A DNA stretch of 64,000 nt, taken from assembly GCA_022402525.1 (NCBI GenBank), contig JAKRSB010000089.1, positions 1 to 64,000 of the forward strand, written 5' to 3'. The translations under genes and the position numbers were made by a program. Positions 8,247 to 16,390 of this stretch are shown one piece after another (position 1 is the first letter of the stretch; every line of letters begins with the position of its first letter). The notes beneath the pieces are model-generated. The model did no database searches and was not told where the DNA came from. It saw only the letters and a program-made list of their open reading frames with translations. Source of the stretch: Thermosynechococcaceae cyanobacterium MS004 (GTDB lineage: Bacteria > Cyanobacteriota > Cyanobacteriia > Thermosynechococcales > Thermosynechococcaceae).

Positions 8247-9215
8247 ATGCGCGTCGCCTACGATGTCACTGAACTCATTGGCCGTACTCCTCTGGTACAG
8301 CTCAATCGCATTCCCCAAGCAGAGAACTGCGTGGCCCAGATCTTAGTCAAGCTAGAGGGCATGAATCCGTCGGCATCGGTGAAGGATCGGATTGGGGCTA
8401 ATATGATTCGGGTGGCGGAAGAGAAGGGATATATTCGCCCAGAAGAAACGATTTTGGTTGAGCCAACCTCTGGCAATACGGGAATTGCGCTAGCGATGGT
8501 GGCGGCGGCAAAAGGTTATCGCCTGATCTTGACCATGCCGGAAACCATGAGTACAGAGCGTCGAGCCATGCTGAAGGCATACGGTGCTCAGCTAGAGTTA
8601 ACTCCCGGCAGCGAGGGAATGAAGGGCGCAATTCAGCGCGCTCAAGAAATTGTAGATAGGCTGCCCAATGCCTATATGCTCCAGCAGTTTCAAAATCTAG
8701 CGAATCCCCAAATCCATCGAGAAACAACCGCTGAAGAAATTTGGGAAGATACAGATGGACTGGTGGATATTTTGATTTCAGGGGTGGGCACTGGCGGAAC
8801 ACTGACGGGCATTGCCGAGGTCTTAAAGGATCGTAAGCCTGGGTTTCAGGCGATCGCCGTGGAGCCAGTCAATAGTCCGGTGTTGTCCGGCGGCAAACCG
8901 GGACCTCACAAAATTCAGGGGATTGGGGCTGGATTTATTCCTTCGGTGCTGAAGACTGAGCTCATTGATGAAGTGGTCAGCGTCAGCGATGAGGAGGCGA
9001 TCGCCTATGGTCGCCGACTGGCGCGAGAAGAAGGGTTGCTGTCAGGAATTTCCTCAGGGGCTGCACTCTGTGCGGCGGTGCGCGTTGCCCAGCGTCCCGA
9101 AAATGAAGGAAAACTGATTGTGATGATTCAGCCCAGCTTTGGTGAACGCTACCTGAGCACGCCCCTGTTTCAAGATTTAGAGCCTGCCTATGCCGTCGCA
9201 ACAGCCCACGTTTAA
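8247..9215 (+). CDS. cysK: cysteine synthase A
   Basis: O-acetylserine sulfhydrylase, a PLP enzyme that makes cysteine from O-acetylserine and sulfide. 322 residues, standard length. Visible motifs are [11 protein letters not shown] with the PLP lysine (about residue 44), the substrate loop [12 protein letters not shown] (about 72-83), the phosphate-binding [11 protein letters not shown] (about 179-189) and the C-terminal [11 protein letters not shown] start at 8247. It stands downstream of an Rrf2-type regulator. Confidence 0.93.
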   Translation: MRVAYDVTELIGRTPLVQLNRIPQAENCVAQILVKLEGMNPSASVKDRIGANMIRVAEEKGYIRPEETILVEPTSGNTGIALAMVAAAKGYRLILTMPETMSTERRAMLKAYGAQLELTPGSEGMKGAIQRAQEIVDRLPNAYMLQQFQNLANPQIHRETTAEEIWEDTDGLVDILISGVGTGGTLTGIAEVLKDRKPGFQAIAVEPVNSPVLSGGKPGPHKIQGIGAGFIPSVLKTELIDEVVSVSDEEAIAYGRRLAREEGLLSGISSGAALCAAVRVAQRPENEGKLIVMIQPSFGERYLSTPLFQDLEPAYAVATAHV

Positions 9216-9324
9216 GGCAGATTTACCGATTTTCCAGAAAACGATTTTCCATAAGTAGCTTTCCTGTTCACCCACTGGAGGGCGCTTCAAAGGCAGCTTC
9301 CAGCCCTCTGGCCACATCAGCCCG

Positions 9325-10062
9325 TTATATCAGCCCTTCGTGGGATGTCTGGGCTGAAGTGCTGGGCTTTTGAGACTTGCGAAGGTTTACCTGTGCCTTC
9401 AGCCAGCTCAACCAAGTCTCGAACCCCTCACCGGATTTAGCGGAGAGCGGAATAATCGTGGCATGGGGGTTCATTTGGCGAACATTGGCGATAATGCGGT
9501 CTACGTCTATTTCTAAGTAGGGCGCTAAGTCCATTTTGGTAATGAGTAAACAGTCCGCTTCCTGAAACATCACCGGATACTTGAGGGGCTTGTCTTCCCC
9601 CTCAGTAATGCTGAGAAGCGCCACTTTTGCATGCTCGCCCACTTCAAATTCTGCGGGGCAGACGAGGTTGCCGACGTTTTCAACCAGCACCAAATCAATC
9701 TCTGATGGGTTAAATTCATGCACCAAGCGATGCAGGCCACCCGCCACCATTTTGGAGTCGAGATGACACGATCGCCCAGTATTGATGGCAATGACCGGAA
9801 CGCCATACTGCCGAAGTCGATCAGCATCTAGCTCTGTGGTCATGTCCCCTTCAATGACGGCAGCCTTGAGGGATGGGGATAAATCTTGGGTGATCGCCGC
9901 CAGTGTGCGCTCCAAAACCACCGTTTTGCCAGCACCAGGACTACTCATTATGTTGATGCAGGTAATTCCCCACTCATCAAAGTGAGCGCGGTTGTGGTCA
10001 GCCCCCTCTTGGTTGGCATGGAGTAGATTAATGCCTAGTGCAGCGTCAAAGGTTTGGTGCAT
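9325..10062 (-). CDS. ghaB: HypB-like GTPase, predicted nickel chaperone of guanidine hydrolase
   Basis: 245-residue SIMIBI GTPase of the HypB family. Visible are Walker [21 protein letters not shown], the G-domain metal site GRSCHLD with a second cysteine in [10 protein letters not shown], and TKMDL for guanine. The N-terminal CxxCGC motif and His-rich stretch of some HypB proteins are absent. No hydrogenase or hydrogenase maturation gene is in the window. The gene follows a riboswitch-controlled arginase-fold gene and a HypA homologue, the arrangement known for the guanidine hydrolase accessory proteins GhaA/GhaB. It should deliver Ni2+ using GTP. Automatic annotation would call it hypB; context argues otherwise. 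Confidence 0.8.
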   Translation of the reverse strand: MHQTFDAALGINLLHANQEGADHNRAHFDEWGITCINIMSSPGAGKTVVLERTLAAITQDLSPSLKAAVIEGDMTTELDADRLRQYGVPVIAINTGRSCHLDSKMVAGGLHRLVHEFNPSEIDLVLVENVGNLVCPAEFEVGEHAKVALLSITEGEDKPLKYPVMFQEADCLLITKMDLAPYLEIDVDRIIANVRQMNPHATIIPLSAKSGEGFETWLSWLKAQVNLRKSQKPSTSAQTSHEGLI

Positions 10063-10099
10063 GAAAATCCTCTTATGGAGAGCTGAAGGAGCTTAGCGC

Positions 10100-10510
10100 T
10101 TAAGGCTTGGATTGCAAGGAATCTCGTTCTGGCTGGATTGGAGCGGAGGGCTCGGAGTGCGGAGCTGCATACTCCACCCGATCTACTTTTAACTCACGCC
10201 CAGAGCGAATATCCTCCATTGGCGATCGGCAGGTCGGACAGGCATACTGAATTCCCACTTCAGGCTGATATTCCGCCTGGCAGGTATGGCAAAAGGCAAT
10301 CAGGGGCGTCTCCCGAATAATCAGCTTCGCCCCTGCTAAAAACGTATTGCGTGTCTGCACCTCAAAGGCAAACTGCAAACTCACAGGCTCCACACAGGTA
10401 AACCGACCCACCGTGAGATGGACATGGGTGATGTTGGGTTGCTCAGGCTGAGCCTCCCACCAGTCGCGCACGGTCATGATCAGCGCTTTGGTCATGTCGG
10501 TTTCGTGCAT
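10100..10510 (-). CDS. ghaA: HypA-like nickel metallochaperone of guanidine hydrolase
   Basis: 136 residues of the HypA family. The N-terminal MHE gives the conserved His2 nickel site. The zinc domain has two CxxC knuckles, CHTC and CPTC, at about residues 73-93. An extra tail of about 25 proline- and serine-containing residues follows the domain. It sits 91 bases after the arginase-fold gene and 37 before the HypB-like gene on the same strand. With the guanidine-I riboswitch upstream, the three genes match the gdmH-ghaA-ghaB set rather than a hydrogenase cluster. Confidence 0.8.
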   Translation of the reverse strand: MHETDMTKALIMTVRDWWEAQPEQPNITHVHLTVGRFTCVEPVSLQFAFEVQTRNTFLAGAKLIIRETPLIAFCHTCQAEYQPEVGIQYACPTCRSPMEDIRSGRELKVDRVEYAAPHSEPSAPIQPERDSLQSKP

Positions 10511-10601
10511 GGTGTGTTTAACGCTTACTTTAAACGCTTAATCTTAATTGATTGGACTAATTTATTTGACGTCCAGCAATAAGCAAGGCCTTTGGCTATG
10601 C

Positions 10602-11801
10602 CTAATCCCAAGCCTGATCAACCTGCATATTGGCTTCAGAATGGATATAGGAAGGCTTCTGAGTACGCGGAAGCTGACCAGAATGGACAAGGTTAGCCAT
10701 CGTGTCGCAGATGACGCGGGTGGCCATGAGGGAAGTCATGTCGCTCACATCATAGGGCGGGGACACTTCTACAACTTCCAGTCCGCAGATGGGTGCTTTT
10801 TGCACAATCTTGGCCAGCAGGCTGAGGGCTTCGCGGGGCAGTAGTCCACCTGGCTCCGGCCAGCCAGTGCCAGGGACAAACCCCGCATCAATGCAGTCAA
10901 TATCAAAGCTAATCCAAACGCAGTCGGTGCCATCGAGCGCTCGCTCTAGGGCATAGTCTACTGCCGCATCAATCCCGCGATCCACAATATCAGAGACGGT
11001 CAGGATATTAGTGGCCCGTTCGCGGCAAACCTTAACCCCCTGGCGAGGCACCTGCCAGCCGCCAATGCCAAGCTGTACCAAGTTTTTGGCAGGCGCATTG
11101 GCCATATTGGTTGCATGGAACCAAGGGCAGGTGTGCATACGCTCATCTAGATCGGTTTCTTGGGTGTCAACATGGCGGTCAAAGTGAATAATGCCCACTT
11201 TTTTGTCGCCCAGATGCCGACAAATGCCGCGCACGGTGGGGAACCCAATGGAGTGGTCGCCCCCTAAAATAATGGGGAATGCGCCCGACTCAAAGATGTG
11301 AGCAATTCCCTTAGAGATTTGGTCGAAGGACTTTTCGTTATTGGCTGGAATGGTAAAAATATCGCCCACATCGCAGAGGGTAATTTGTTCGCGCAGGTCT
11401 ACTCCAAGCTCAAAGTTATAGGGGGTATAAAGCGCTGAAATTCGGCGAATCCCTTGGGGGCCAAAGCGGGTGCCGGGACGGTAGGTGGTGCCGGAGTCGT
11501 GAGGCACCCCCACGATCGCCACATCATATTCACCGACCCGACGCACATCCTCTAGGTAGGGAGCCTTCATGAAGGTATTAATGCCGGCGTAGTGGGGCAG
11601 TTCACCACGCGAAAAGGTAGGAATCGACCGATCCTTAATGCTGGCAGCGCCTTCTAGGCCATACTCTAAGCCTCTTGCCTCTTCCTGCTGCCAGCCCGTT
11701 AGGGGTAAGCGAGCCTCAAGCTCTAGGCCGCGCTGTGCTTGGGTTGGCTCCAAGCCTTGATCTGGACTTTGAAAGAGGGGGTTAGAGGAGTTGTCGCTCA
11801 T
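10602..11801 (-). CDS. gdmH: ureohydrolase-fold guanidine hydrolase (GdmH type)
   Basis: 399 residues, about 80-90 longer than agmatinase, with an N-terminal extension as in the cyanobacterial Ni-dependent guanidine hydrolase (Synechocystis Sll1077). The metal-binding motifs are GGDHSIGF, FDRHVDTQ (DRHxD in place of the usual DAHxD) and SFDIDCIDAGFVPGTG. The reaction is guanidine + H2O to urea + ammonia. Two facts outside the protein support this over agmatinase: a guanidine-I riboswitch in the leader and HypA/HypB-like nickel chaperones downstream. ATG at 11801. The substrate itself was not tested here; agmatinase is the main alternative. Confidence 0.83.
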   Translation of the reverse strand: MSDNSSNPLFQSPDQGLEPTQAQRGLELEARLPLTGWQQEEARGLEYGLEGAASIKDRSIPTFSRGELPHYAGINTFMKAPYLEDVRRVGEYDVAIVGVPHDSGTTYRPGTRFGPQGIRRISALYTPYNFELGVDLREQITLCDVGDIFTIPANNEKSFDQISKGIAHIFESGAFPIILGGDHSIGFPTVRGICRHLGDKKVGIIHFDRHVDTQETDLDERMHTCPWFHATNMANAPAKNLVQLGIGGWQVPRQGVKVCRERATNILTVSDIVDRGIDAAVDYALERALDGTDCVWISFDIDCIDAGFVPGTGWPEPGGLLPREALSLLAKIVQKAPICGLEVVEVSPPYDVSDMTSLMATRVICDTMANLVHSGQLPRTQKPSYIHSEANMQVDQAWD

Positions 11802-11917
11802 GAAGGCTCCTGAAGGATAAATAAATTGATACAGACCAAAATGACACAGACCAATGAACAGACGTATGAGGGGAACGGCGCGAACCTTGGCAATCTAGAG
11901 CTTTCACCAAAAGCAGC

Positions 11918-11975
11918 AAAAAAGCCCAGAAAAACCACTCAGTCTTGGGACTAATCAAGGTTCTCCAGGGCTTTT
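11918..11975 (-). terminator. riboswitch expression platform terminator
   Basis: On the minus strand AAAAGCCC (11975-11968) pairs with GGGCTTTT (11927-11920), helped by AACC/GGTT at the inner end, and ends in a run of six T. The 5' arm overlaps the conserved 3' segment of the aptamer, so guanidine binding should prevent terminator formation. Confidence 0.78.
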
Positions 11976-12118
11976 ATCCCGCCGTGTGGCCGATTTAAGT
12001 TTTATTGTCGTTAACACAGCAAAACTTAAAAGGCGGCTTCTCTTGGACCAGACATCTGAGGGACTGCATGCTGGGGCAATTACAAAACGACCATGCAGCG
12101 ATTAGATCGGAACCCTAG
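11963..12118 (-). ncRNA. guanidine-I (ykkC) riboswitch
   Basis: Read on the minus strand, the leader shows the signature blocks of the ykkC class in order: CTAGGGTTCCG (12118-12108), CTGGTCCAAGAG (12053-12042) and ACACGGCGGGA followed by AAAAGCCC (about 11987-11968). A terminator follows. This class binds free guanidinium and turns on guanidine export or degradation genes. It lies about 160 bases upstream of the gdmH-like gene on the same strand. Confidence 0.88.
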
Positions 12119-12134
12119 AAGCAAGGGCTATGAA

Positions 12135-12190
12135 GTTGTTCGTGCAAGGGTTGTTCGTGAAAGGGTTGTTCGTGAAAGGGTTGTTTGTGG
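12135..12190. repeat. tandem GTTGTTCGTGAAAGG repeat
   Basis: Four degenerate copies of a 16- to 17-bp unit lie just upstream of the riboswitch. The rest of the spacer to 12385 holds another short repeat (GTATCTGGAAGAG-like, 12334-12376) and no gene. Confidence 0.8.
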
Positions 12191-12385
12191 ACTGTCTAAG
12201 AGTTAAAGGTCTGACGACTCATGATCTGCTGCTATTGCAGCTCAAGGTGGTCAGCCTCAATAGGGCTAGCTAATAGCTTAGACCACACGCGGGAAAATTT
12301 GAAGGGTTGTTTGATCCAACCCGATGTTGTATCTGGGAGAGAGTGTATCTGAAAGAGAGTATCTGGAAGAGGGTTGAATTGCGCT

Positions 12386-13402
12386 CTAGCTTTCGGGTGA
12401 ATTGGGGGGCGCGACGACGGACGGGCGGAGCAGTGCCTTGCGCCCCAGAACAATAATTGCAGCCCCGCCTGCTAAATAAGGGCTAAAGACCAGCAGCCAA
12501 ATGCCAACTTGGAGCAGGTTGACGGTGGTTTTGCCGACGGCATGGGTGGACTGGAGCCAAGTTTCTTTGATGCGATCGCCCACAGAGATCCCCTGCTGCG
12601 TTTGAGCGATCGCGGACTTAAGGGTCAGGTTTAGGGTAGAGTAGGCCACCCGCTGCTGAAGGTGCTGAACCTGTCCCTGGATTTGCTCAATCTCATTCCG
12701 AATGCGGGTTAGCTCTTGAGAGACCTTGAGGACATCTCCCACAGAGCCAGAGCGCTCCATAATGCCTAGAACAACCCCTTCCGCCTTGCGCAGATTTTTC
12801 AGTCGGGCACCAAAATCTACAAGTTGTCCCGCCACATCCTCCGCCTGAATGGAGCGCGAATCAACGGTTCCTAAGGTTGCTAACTCTTCTAATGCGGTGT
12901 CTAGCTGTGCTTGAGGAACCCGAAACTGCAAGGATGCCGTGTGGTAGGAGGCATCGGACTGAGGTGTGCTGTCCTGGAGATTGAGAATATCTCCACCACG
13001 GGCTTGTACAACCTTCGTTGCACCTTGAATGGCAGGCTCGACGGACTGCACCGTGAGGGCAAGGGTGGCCGTTTTGATGAGCTGGGTTAATTGGGCGCGG
13101 GCGGGCTTAGGCGCAACAGTCGAGTCTGCGACGAGATTCTGAGTGCCAGCACTTCCGGCGTTTTGTTCTTCAGCCTGGATTTCTGGGGCGGCGTTTGGGG
13201 CGGAAGCTGGCGCAGAAGATTCGAGTCCCGAACGGGTGGCGGCAGAGCAGCTTCCAAACACAATGCTGCTCAACATCATGCTGAGCAACATTGTGCTGGC
13301 TAAAAGCGATCGCTCACGGGCGGAATGGCCCAGCGCTGCTTGCCGTCTAGGGAGGTTAATTCCTAGTGCCGTTTCTTGATCCTGCGATAATCTGCCGTTC
13401 AT
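12386..13402 (-). CDS. DUF4349 domain protein, probable lipoprotein or membrane-anchored
   Basis: 338 residues. After a basic N-terminus there is a hydrophobic segment (about 33-50, LLASTMLLSMMLSSIVFGSC) ending in a cysteine that could be lipidated, though the lipobox is imperfect. A Pro/Ala/Glu linker leads to the DUF4349 domain (about 105-300). This contains the coiled-coil stretch LKVSQELTRIRNEIEQIQGQ and a C-terminal transmembrane helix (GIWLLVFSPYLAGGAAIIVL) followed by a basic tail. Function of the family is unknown. Divergence from typical size is not evident. Confidence 0.82.
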   Translation of the reverse strand: MNGRLSQDQETALGINLPRRQAALGHSARERSLLASTMLLSMMLSSIVFGSCSAATRSGLESSAPASAPNAAPEIQAEEQNAGSAGTQNLVADSTVAPKPARAQLTQLIKTATLALTVQSVEPAIQGATKVVQARGGDILNLQDSTPQSDASYHTASLQFRVPQAQLDTALEELATLGTVDSRSIQAEDVAGQLVDFGARLKNLRKAEGVVLGIMERSGSVGDVLKVSQELTRIRNEIEQIQGQVQHLQQRVAYSTLNLTLKSAIAQTQQGISVGDRIKETWLQSTHAVGKTTVNLLQVGIWLLVFSPYLAGGAAIIVLGRKALLRPSVVAPPNSPES

Positions 13403-13537
13403 GGTTCATGCATCCTCGTCGGTCATCCCCATTATCTGGCCGCCAGGGGAACTTCAAACTCTGGTTTCAGTTTATGTAACCTCTACCATGCAGTTCCCCA
13501 TAGTCTTGCCAAGACTCCGCTCCATTGGCTTCAGCCA

Positions 13538-13597
13538 ACTGACTCCTGCTCCACTGACTCCTGCTCCACTGGCTCCTGCTCCACTGACTCCTGCTCA
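13538..13597. repeat. 15-bp tandem repeat, four copies
   Basis: Four near-perfect copies of CCACTGACTCCTGCT between the DUF4349 gene and the GGDEF-EAL gene. Confidence 0.88.
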
Positions 13598-13613
13598 GCT
13601 TCAGCGAAATTTG

Positions 13614-16250
13614 CTAAAACAGCGTTTCATTCCGAATCACAAGCTGGAGAACTGCGGTAGAAGTCTGGAGCAGTACGGCTGAATCAACGTTTTTTTGTAA
13701 GGAACGCAGCAGGCATTCCACTTTACGGGTGACATCGACTGCATTGGCGGAAACTTCTCCGCTGTGGAGCTGAAAGCCAGACAGCAAGTCGAAAGCGCCT
13801 GCCGCTTGGGCTTGTTCGCGAATTTGGTCGTTGAGCAGCGGGGATGTGCCGTCCGTGAGCAGGACGGGCAAGGTTTCGTAGTGCAGCCGAAGCCACTGCA
13901 AAAAGTCCGTCACGGTCGATTCTAAGGAGGCAACATCAATCAGCAAAAGATCGGGAAAGCGATCGCCAGCGGATTCCATTTGCCGCAGGGTCTCAATGAG
14001 GCCCACATCGGGGGCCTGCCAAATAATCGATACCGACTGGGCCATCAGCACCTCGCGCCAGACCTGCCCCTGAAGCAACGAAGGCTGATGCATCAACACC
14101 AACGGAGCATTTTTCCACTGGGGATCGATCTCCTGGGACATCGCCGCATCAAAAAACTCTAGCTCTGTTTTACCAATGCGAATCACGTCCCCGTTGTGGA
14201 GCTGAGTAGGCACGTTGATGCGCTGATGGTTGAGAAAGGAGCCGTTGCGGCTGCCGAGGTCAACCAGATAAAATTCCCCCGATCGGGCTAGGCGCAAGAT
14301 CATGGCATGCTCCCTGGAAACACGGCGATCAGGGAGACAAATGGTACTCTCTGGGGCGCGCCCTAGGGTCCAGGACATGCGTCCCACCAGTAAAAGCTGA
14401 TATCGTCCTGACCGTGACCGGATAAAGAGCTTGGGTAAGGCCACAGCCAGAGAGGTATCGGCATCGGGCTTAAACTGCATTTCTAAAAACAGGAATGCCT
14501 GATGGCGCTCCATGGGACGCGCCAAGGCGTAGCCCTGCCCCCATTCACAGCCGAGCGATCGCAGCCGCGCAATATGACTGGCTTCTTCCACCCCCTCGGC
14601 GATCGCCTTCATCCCTAGCGATCGCGCGAGGGACAAAATGGTGCGGACAATCTCTAAATTTTCCGTGGACTCTAGCCGCAAAATAAAGGAGCGATCCAGC
14701 TTAATCACATCAATGGGAAACTGATCCAGATAGCTCAGCGCCGAGTAGCCCGTCCCAAAGTCATCGATGCAGAGCTGCACCCCCAGGGACTTAATGTGCT
14801 GAAGCCGGTCTAAAACCATTTCAGAATTGTTCAGCAGTAGACTCTCGGTAATTTCTAGCTTGAGGCAGCGCGGATTTAACCCCGACTGTTCGAGGACCGT
14901 TTGTAAAACCGTCGGCAGGTCAGGGTGAGAAATTTCAGAACTCGATAGGTTGACGCTCACAAAAGTCGAGTCTGCCTGGGGAAACTGCTGCTGCCACTGA
15001 TGCATCAGCAAACAGGCCGTGGACAGCACCCACTGACCCAGCGGAATAATCAGCCCCGTTTCCTCCGCGATCGGCAAAAACTCACCGGGCGCGAGCAGTC
15101 CCTTCGTGGGATGCTGCCAGTACACAAAGGTCTCAAACCCTGATAGCCGACCCGACTCCATCGTAATGATGGGCTGCAAAAACAAACACAGTTCCTGCCG
15201 CTCCAGCGCTCGACGCAGATCATTCTCGACCTGAAGGCGCGCTACGGCATGAATGTGCATTCCGGGCTGAAACAGGCAATACCGCGCTTTCCCCAGCGCT
15301 TTAGCCTGATATAGCGCGATATCAGCATCTCGAATCAGGTCTTCCGGAAAGGCATATTCCGTCGTGCTGAGGGCAATCCCAATACTCGTTGTGGTAAAAA
15401 TCTCGTGTTCTTCAATCTGAAAGCGCTGACTCATGTCCTGTAAGATGCGATCCGCGACCAGAGTGACGTCTTCTAGGGAAAAAACATCAGAAATGAGCAT
15501 CGTAAACTCATCCCCTCCCAGGCGCGCCACGGTATCAGTAGGGCGAATGGAAGACCGCAAGCGCTCTGCAACCTGCACCAGCAGTAGGTCGCCAACGCGA
15601 TGGCCCAGACTATCGTTAATCACCTTGAACCGATCAAGGTCTAAAAACAAGACCGCAAACTGACTTTCCGGCGATCGCTGTGTCCTTCTAACCGCATGGT
15701 TTAGTCGATCAATAAACAGTGAACGATTGGGAAGTCCCGTGAGCTGGTCGTAAAAAGCATCATGCTGAAGCTGCTCCTGCGCCTGTTTTTGGCTGGAAAT
15801 ATCCGTAATGAGCGCCTGGATTTTTGGCGGCGACTCAGCCGTACTGGGAGAGCGGTACCCCTGCTCAAAAAACCAGCGCTGTTGCCCAGATCTTGTCTGA
15901 AATCGGTATTCCACACTATAGGACTGCCGACTGTCAAGAGAGTGCTCTATTTTGTGAAATAGATCTGTCAAATCATCAGGATGAATCAGGCTATTGAACG
16001 GGTAAAGCGACGTTTCTCCCCCACAGAGATCCTCTGGAGTGTAGCCCGTCAGCGCCAAGCAACCCCCTGAGGCAAAACAAACTGACCGCGTATGGTCTCC
16101 ATTCCGCAAGAGGACAATACCCGGCAGCGCCTGAAGCAAATCGGCAGCTTGGGAGGCAATTTTAAGCGCACTATCTGAATTCAAATCTCTATCCTTAGGA
16201 TGAGGTAGCACCAAAGCTAAACGGGGGAGCCTGAAGCCATTCGTCCACAA
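13614..16250 (-). CDS. PAS-GGDEF-EAL-FHA protein with receiver-like C-terminus
   Basis: 878-residue cyclic-di-GMP signalling protein. In order: PAS/PAC (about 35-150); GGDEF (about 160-325) with intact GGDEF and the RxxD inhibitory site (RPTD) five residues before it; EAL (about 335-580) with ETF replacing EAL but with ITES, DDFGTGYS, KLDRSF, AEGVE and GQGY kept; FHA (about 610-690) with GRAPES, SREHA and GSRNGSFLN; and a receiver-like end (about 705-840). Both enzymatic domains look competent. FHA reads phosphothreonine, so it may link Ser/Thr kinases to c-di-GMP. Start is TTG at 16250; no nearby ATG exists in frame. Confidence 0.88.
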   Translation of the reverse strand: MWTNGFRLPRLALVLPHPKDRDLNSDSALKIASQAADLLQALPGIVLLRNGDHTRSVCFASGGCLALTGYTPEDLCGGETSLYPFNSLIHPDDLTDLFHKIEHSLDSRQSYSVEYRFQTRSGQQRWFFEQGYRSPSTAESPPKIQALITDISSQKQAQEQLQHDAFYDQLTGLPNRSLFIDRLNHAVRRTQRSPESQFAVLFLDLDRFKVINDSLGHRVGDLLLVQVAERLRSSIRPTDTVARLGGDEFTMLISDVFSLEDVTLVADRILQDMSQRFQIEEHEIFTTTSIGIALSTTEYAFPEDLIRDADIALYQAKALGKARYCLFQPGMHIHAVARLQVENDLRRALERQELCLFLQPIITMESGRLSGFETFVYWQHPTKGLLAPGEFLPIAEETGLIIPLGQWVLSTACLLMHQWQQQFPQADSTFVSVNLSSSEISHPDLPTVLQTVLEQSGLNPRCLKLEITESLLLNNSEMVLDRLQHIKSLGVQLCIDDFGTGYSALSYLDQFPIDVIKLDRSFILRLESTENLEIVRTILSLARSLGMKAIAEGVEEASHIARLRSLGCEWGQGYALARPMERHQAFLFLEMQFKPDADTSLAVALPKLFIRSRSGRYQLLLVGRMSWTLGRAPESTICLPDRRVSREHAMILRLARSGEFYLVDLGSRNGSFLNHQRINVPTQLHNGDVIRIGKTELEFFDAAMSQEIDPQWKNAPLVLMHQPSLLQGQVWREVLMAQSVSIIWQAPDVGLIETLRQMESAGDRFPDLLLIDVASLESTVTDFLQWLRLHYETLPVLLTDGTSPLLNDQIREQAQAAGAFDLLSGFQLHSGEVSANAVDVTRKVECLLRSLQKNVDSAVLLQTSTAVLQLVIRNETLF

Positions 16251-16390
16251 AATATACCGTTAAGTTAGGGAAAACAGCAATTTTGCTCCACTTCTTAGGA
16301 ACGGTCAGGAAAAAATTGAGTGCACGTCAAGCAAAAATCATTAAAAAATGAGACATTTTGCAAAGCTAAAGGGCTGAAAGTGTGCAAAGG

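Noticed and set aside
9255-9315. terminator between cysK and the ghaB-like gene
   Set aside because: A CTGGAGGGC / GCCCTCTGG pairing exists but with mismatches and no T run.
9325-10510. hypA-hypB as part of a hydrogenase cluster
   Set aside because: No hydrogenase structural or hypCDEF gene is present, and a guanidine-I riboswitch and a GdmH-like gene head the same transcript.
10602-11801. agmatinase (speB) annotation
   Set aside because: Longer N-terminus, DRHxD motif and the riboswitch and chaperone context favour guanidine hydrolase; kept as the main alternative.
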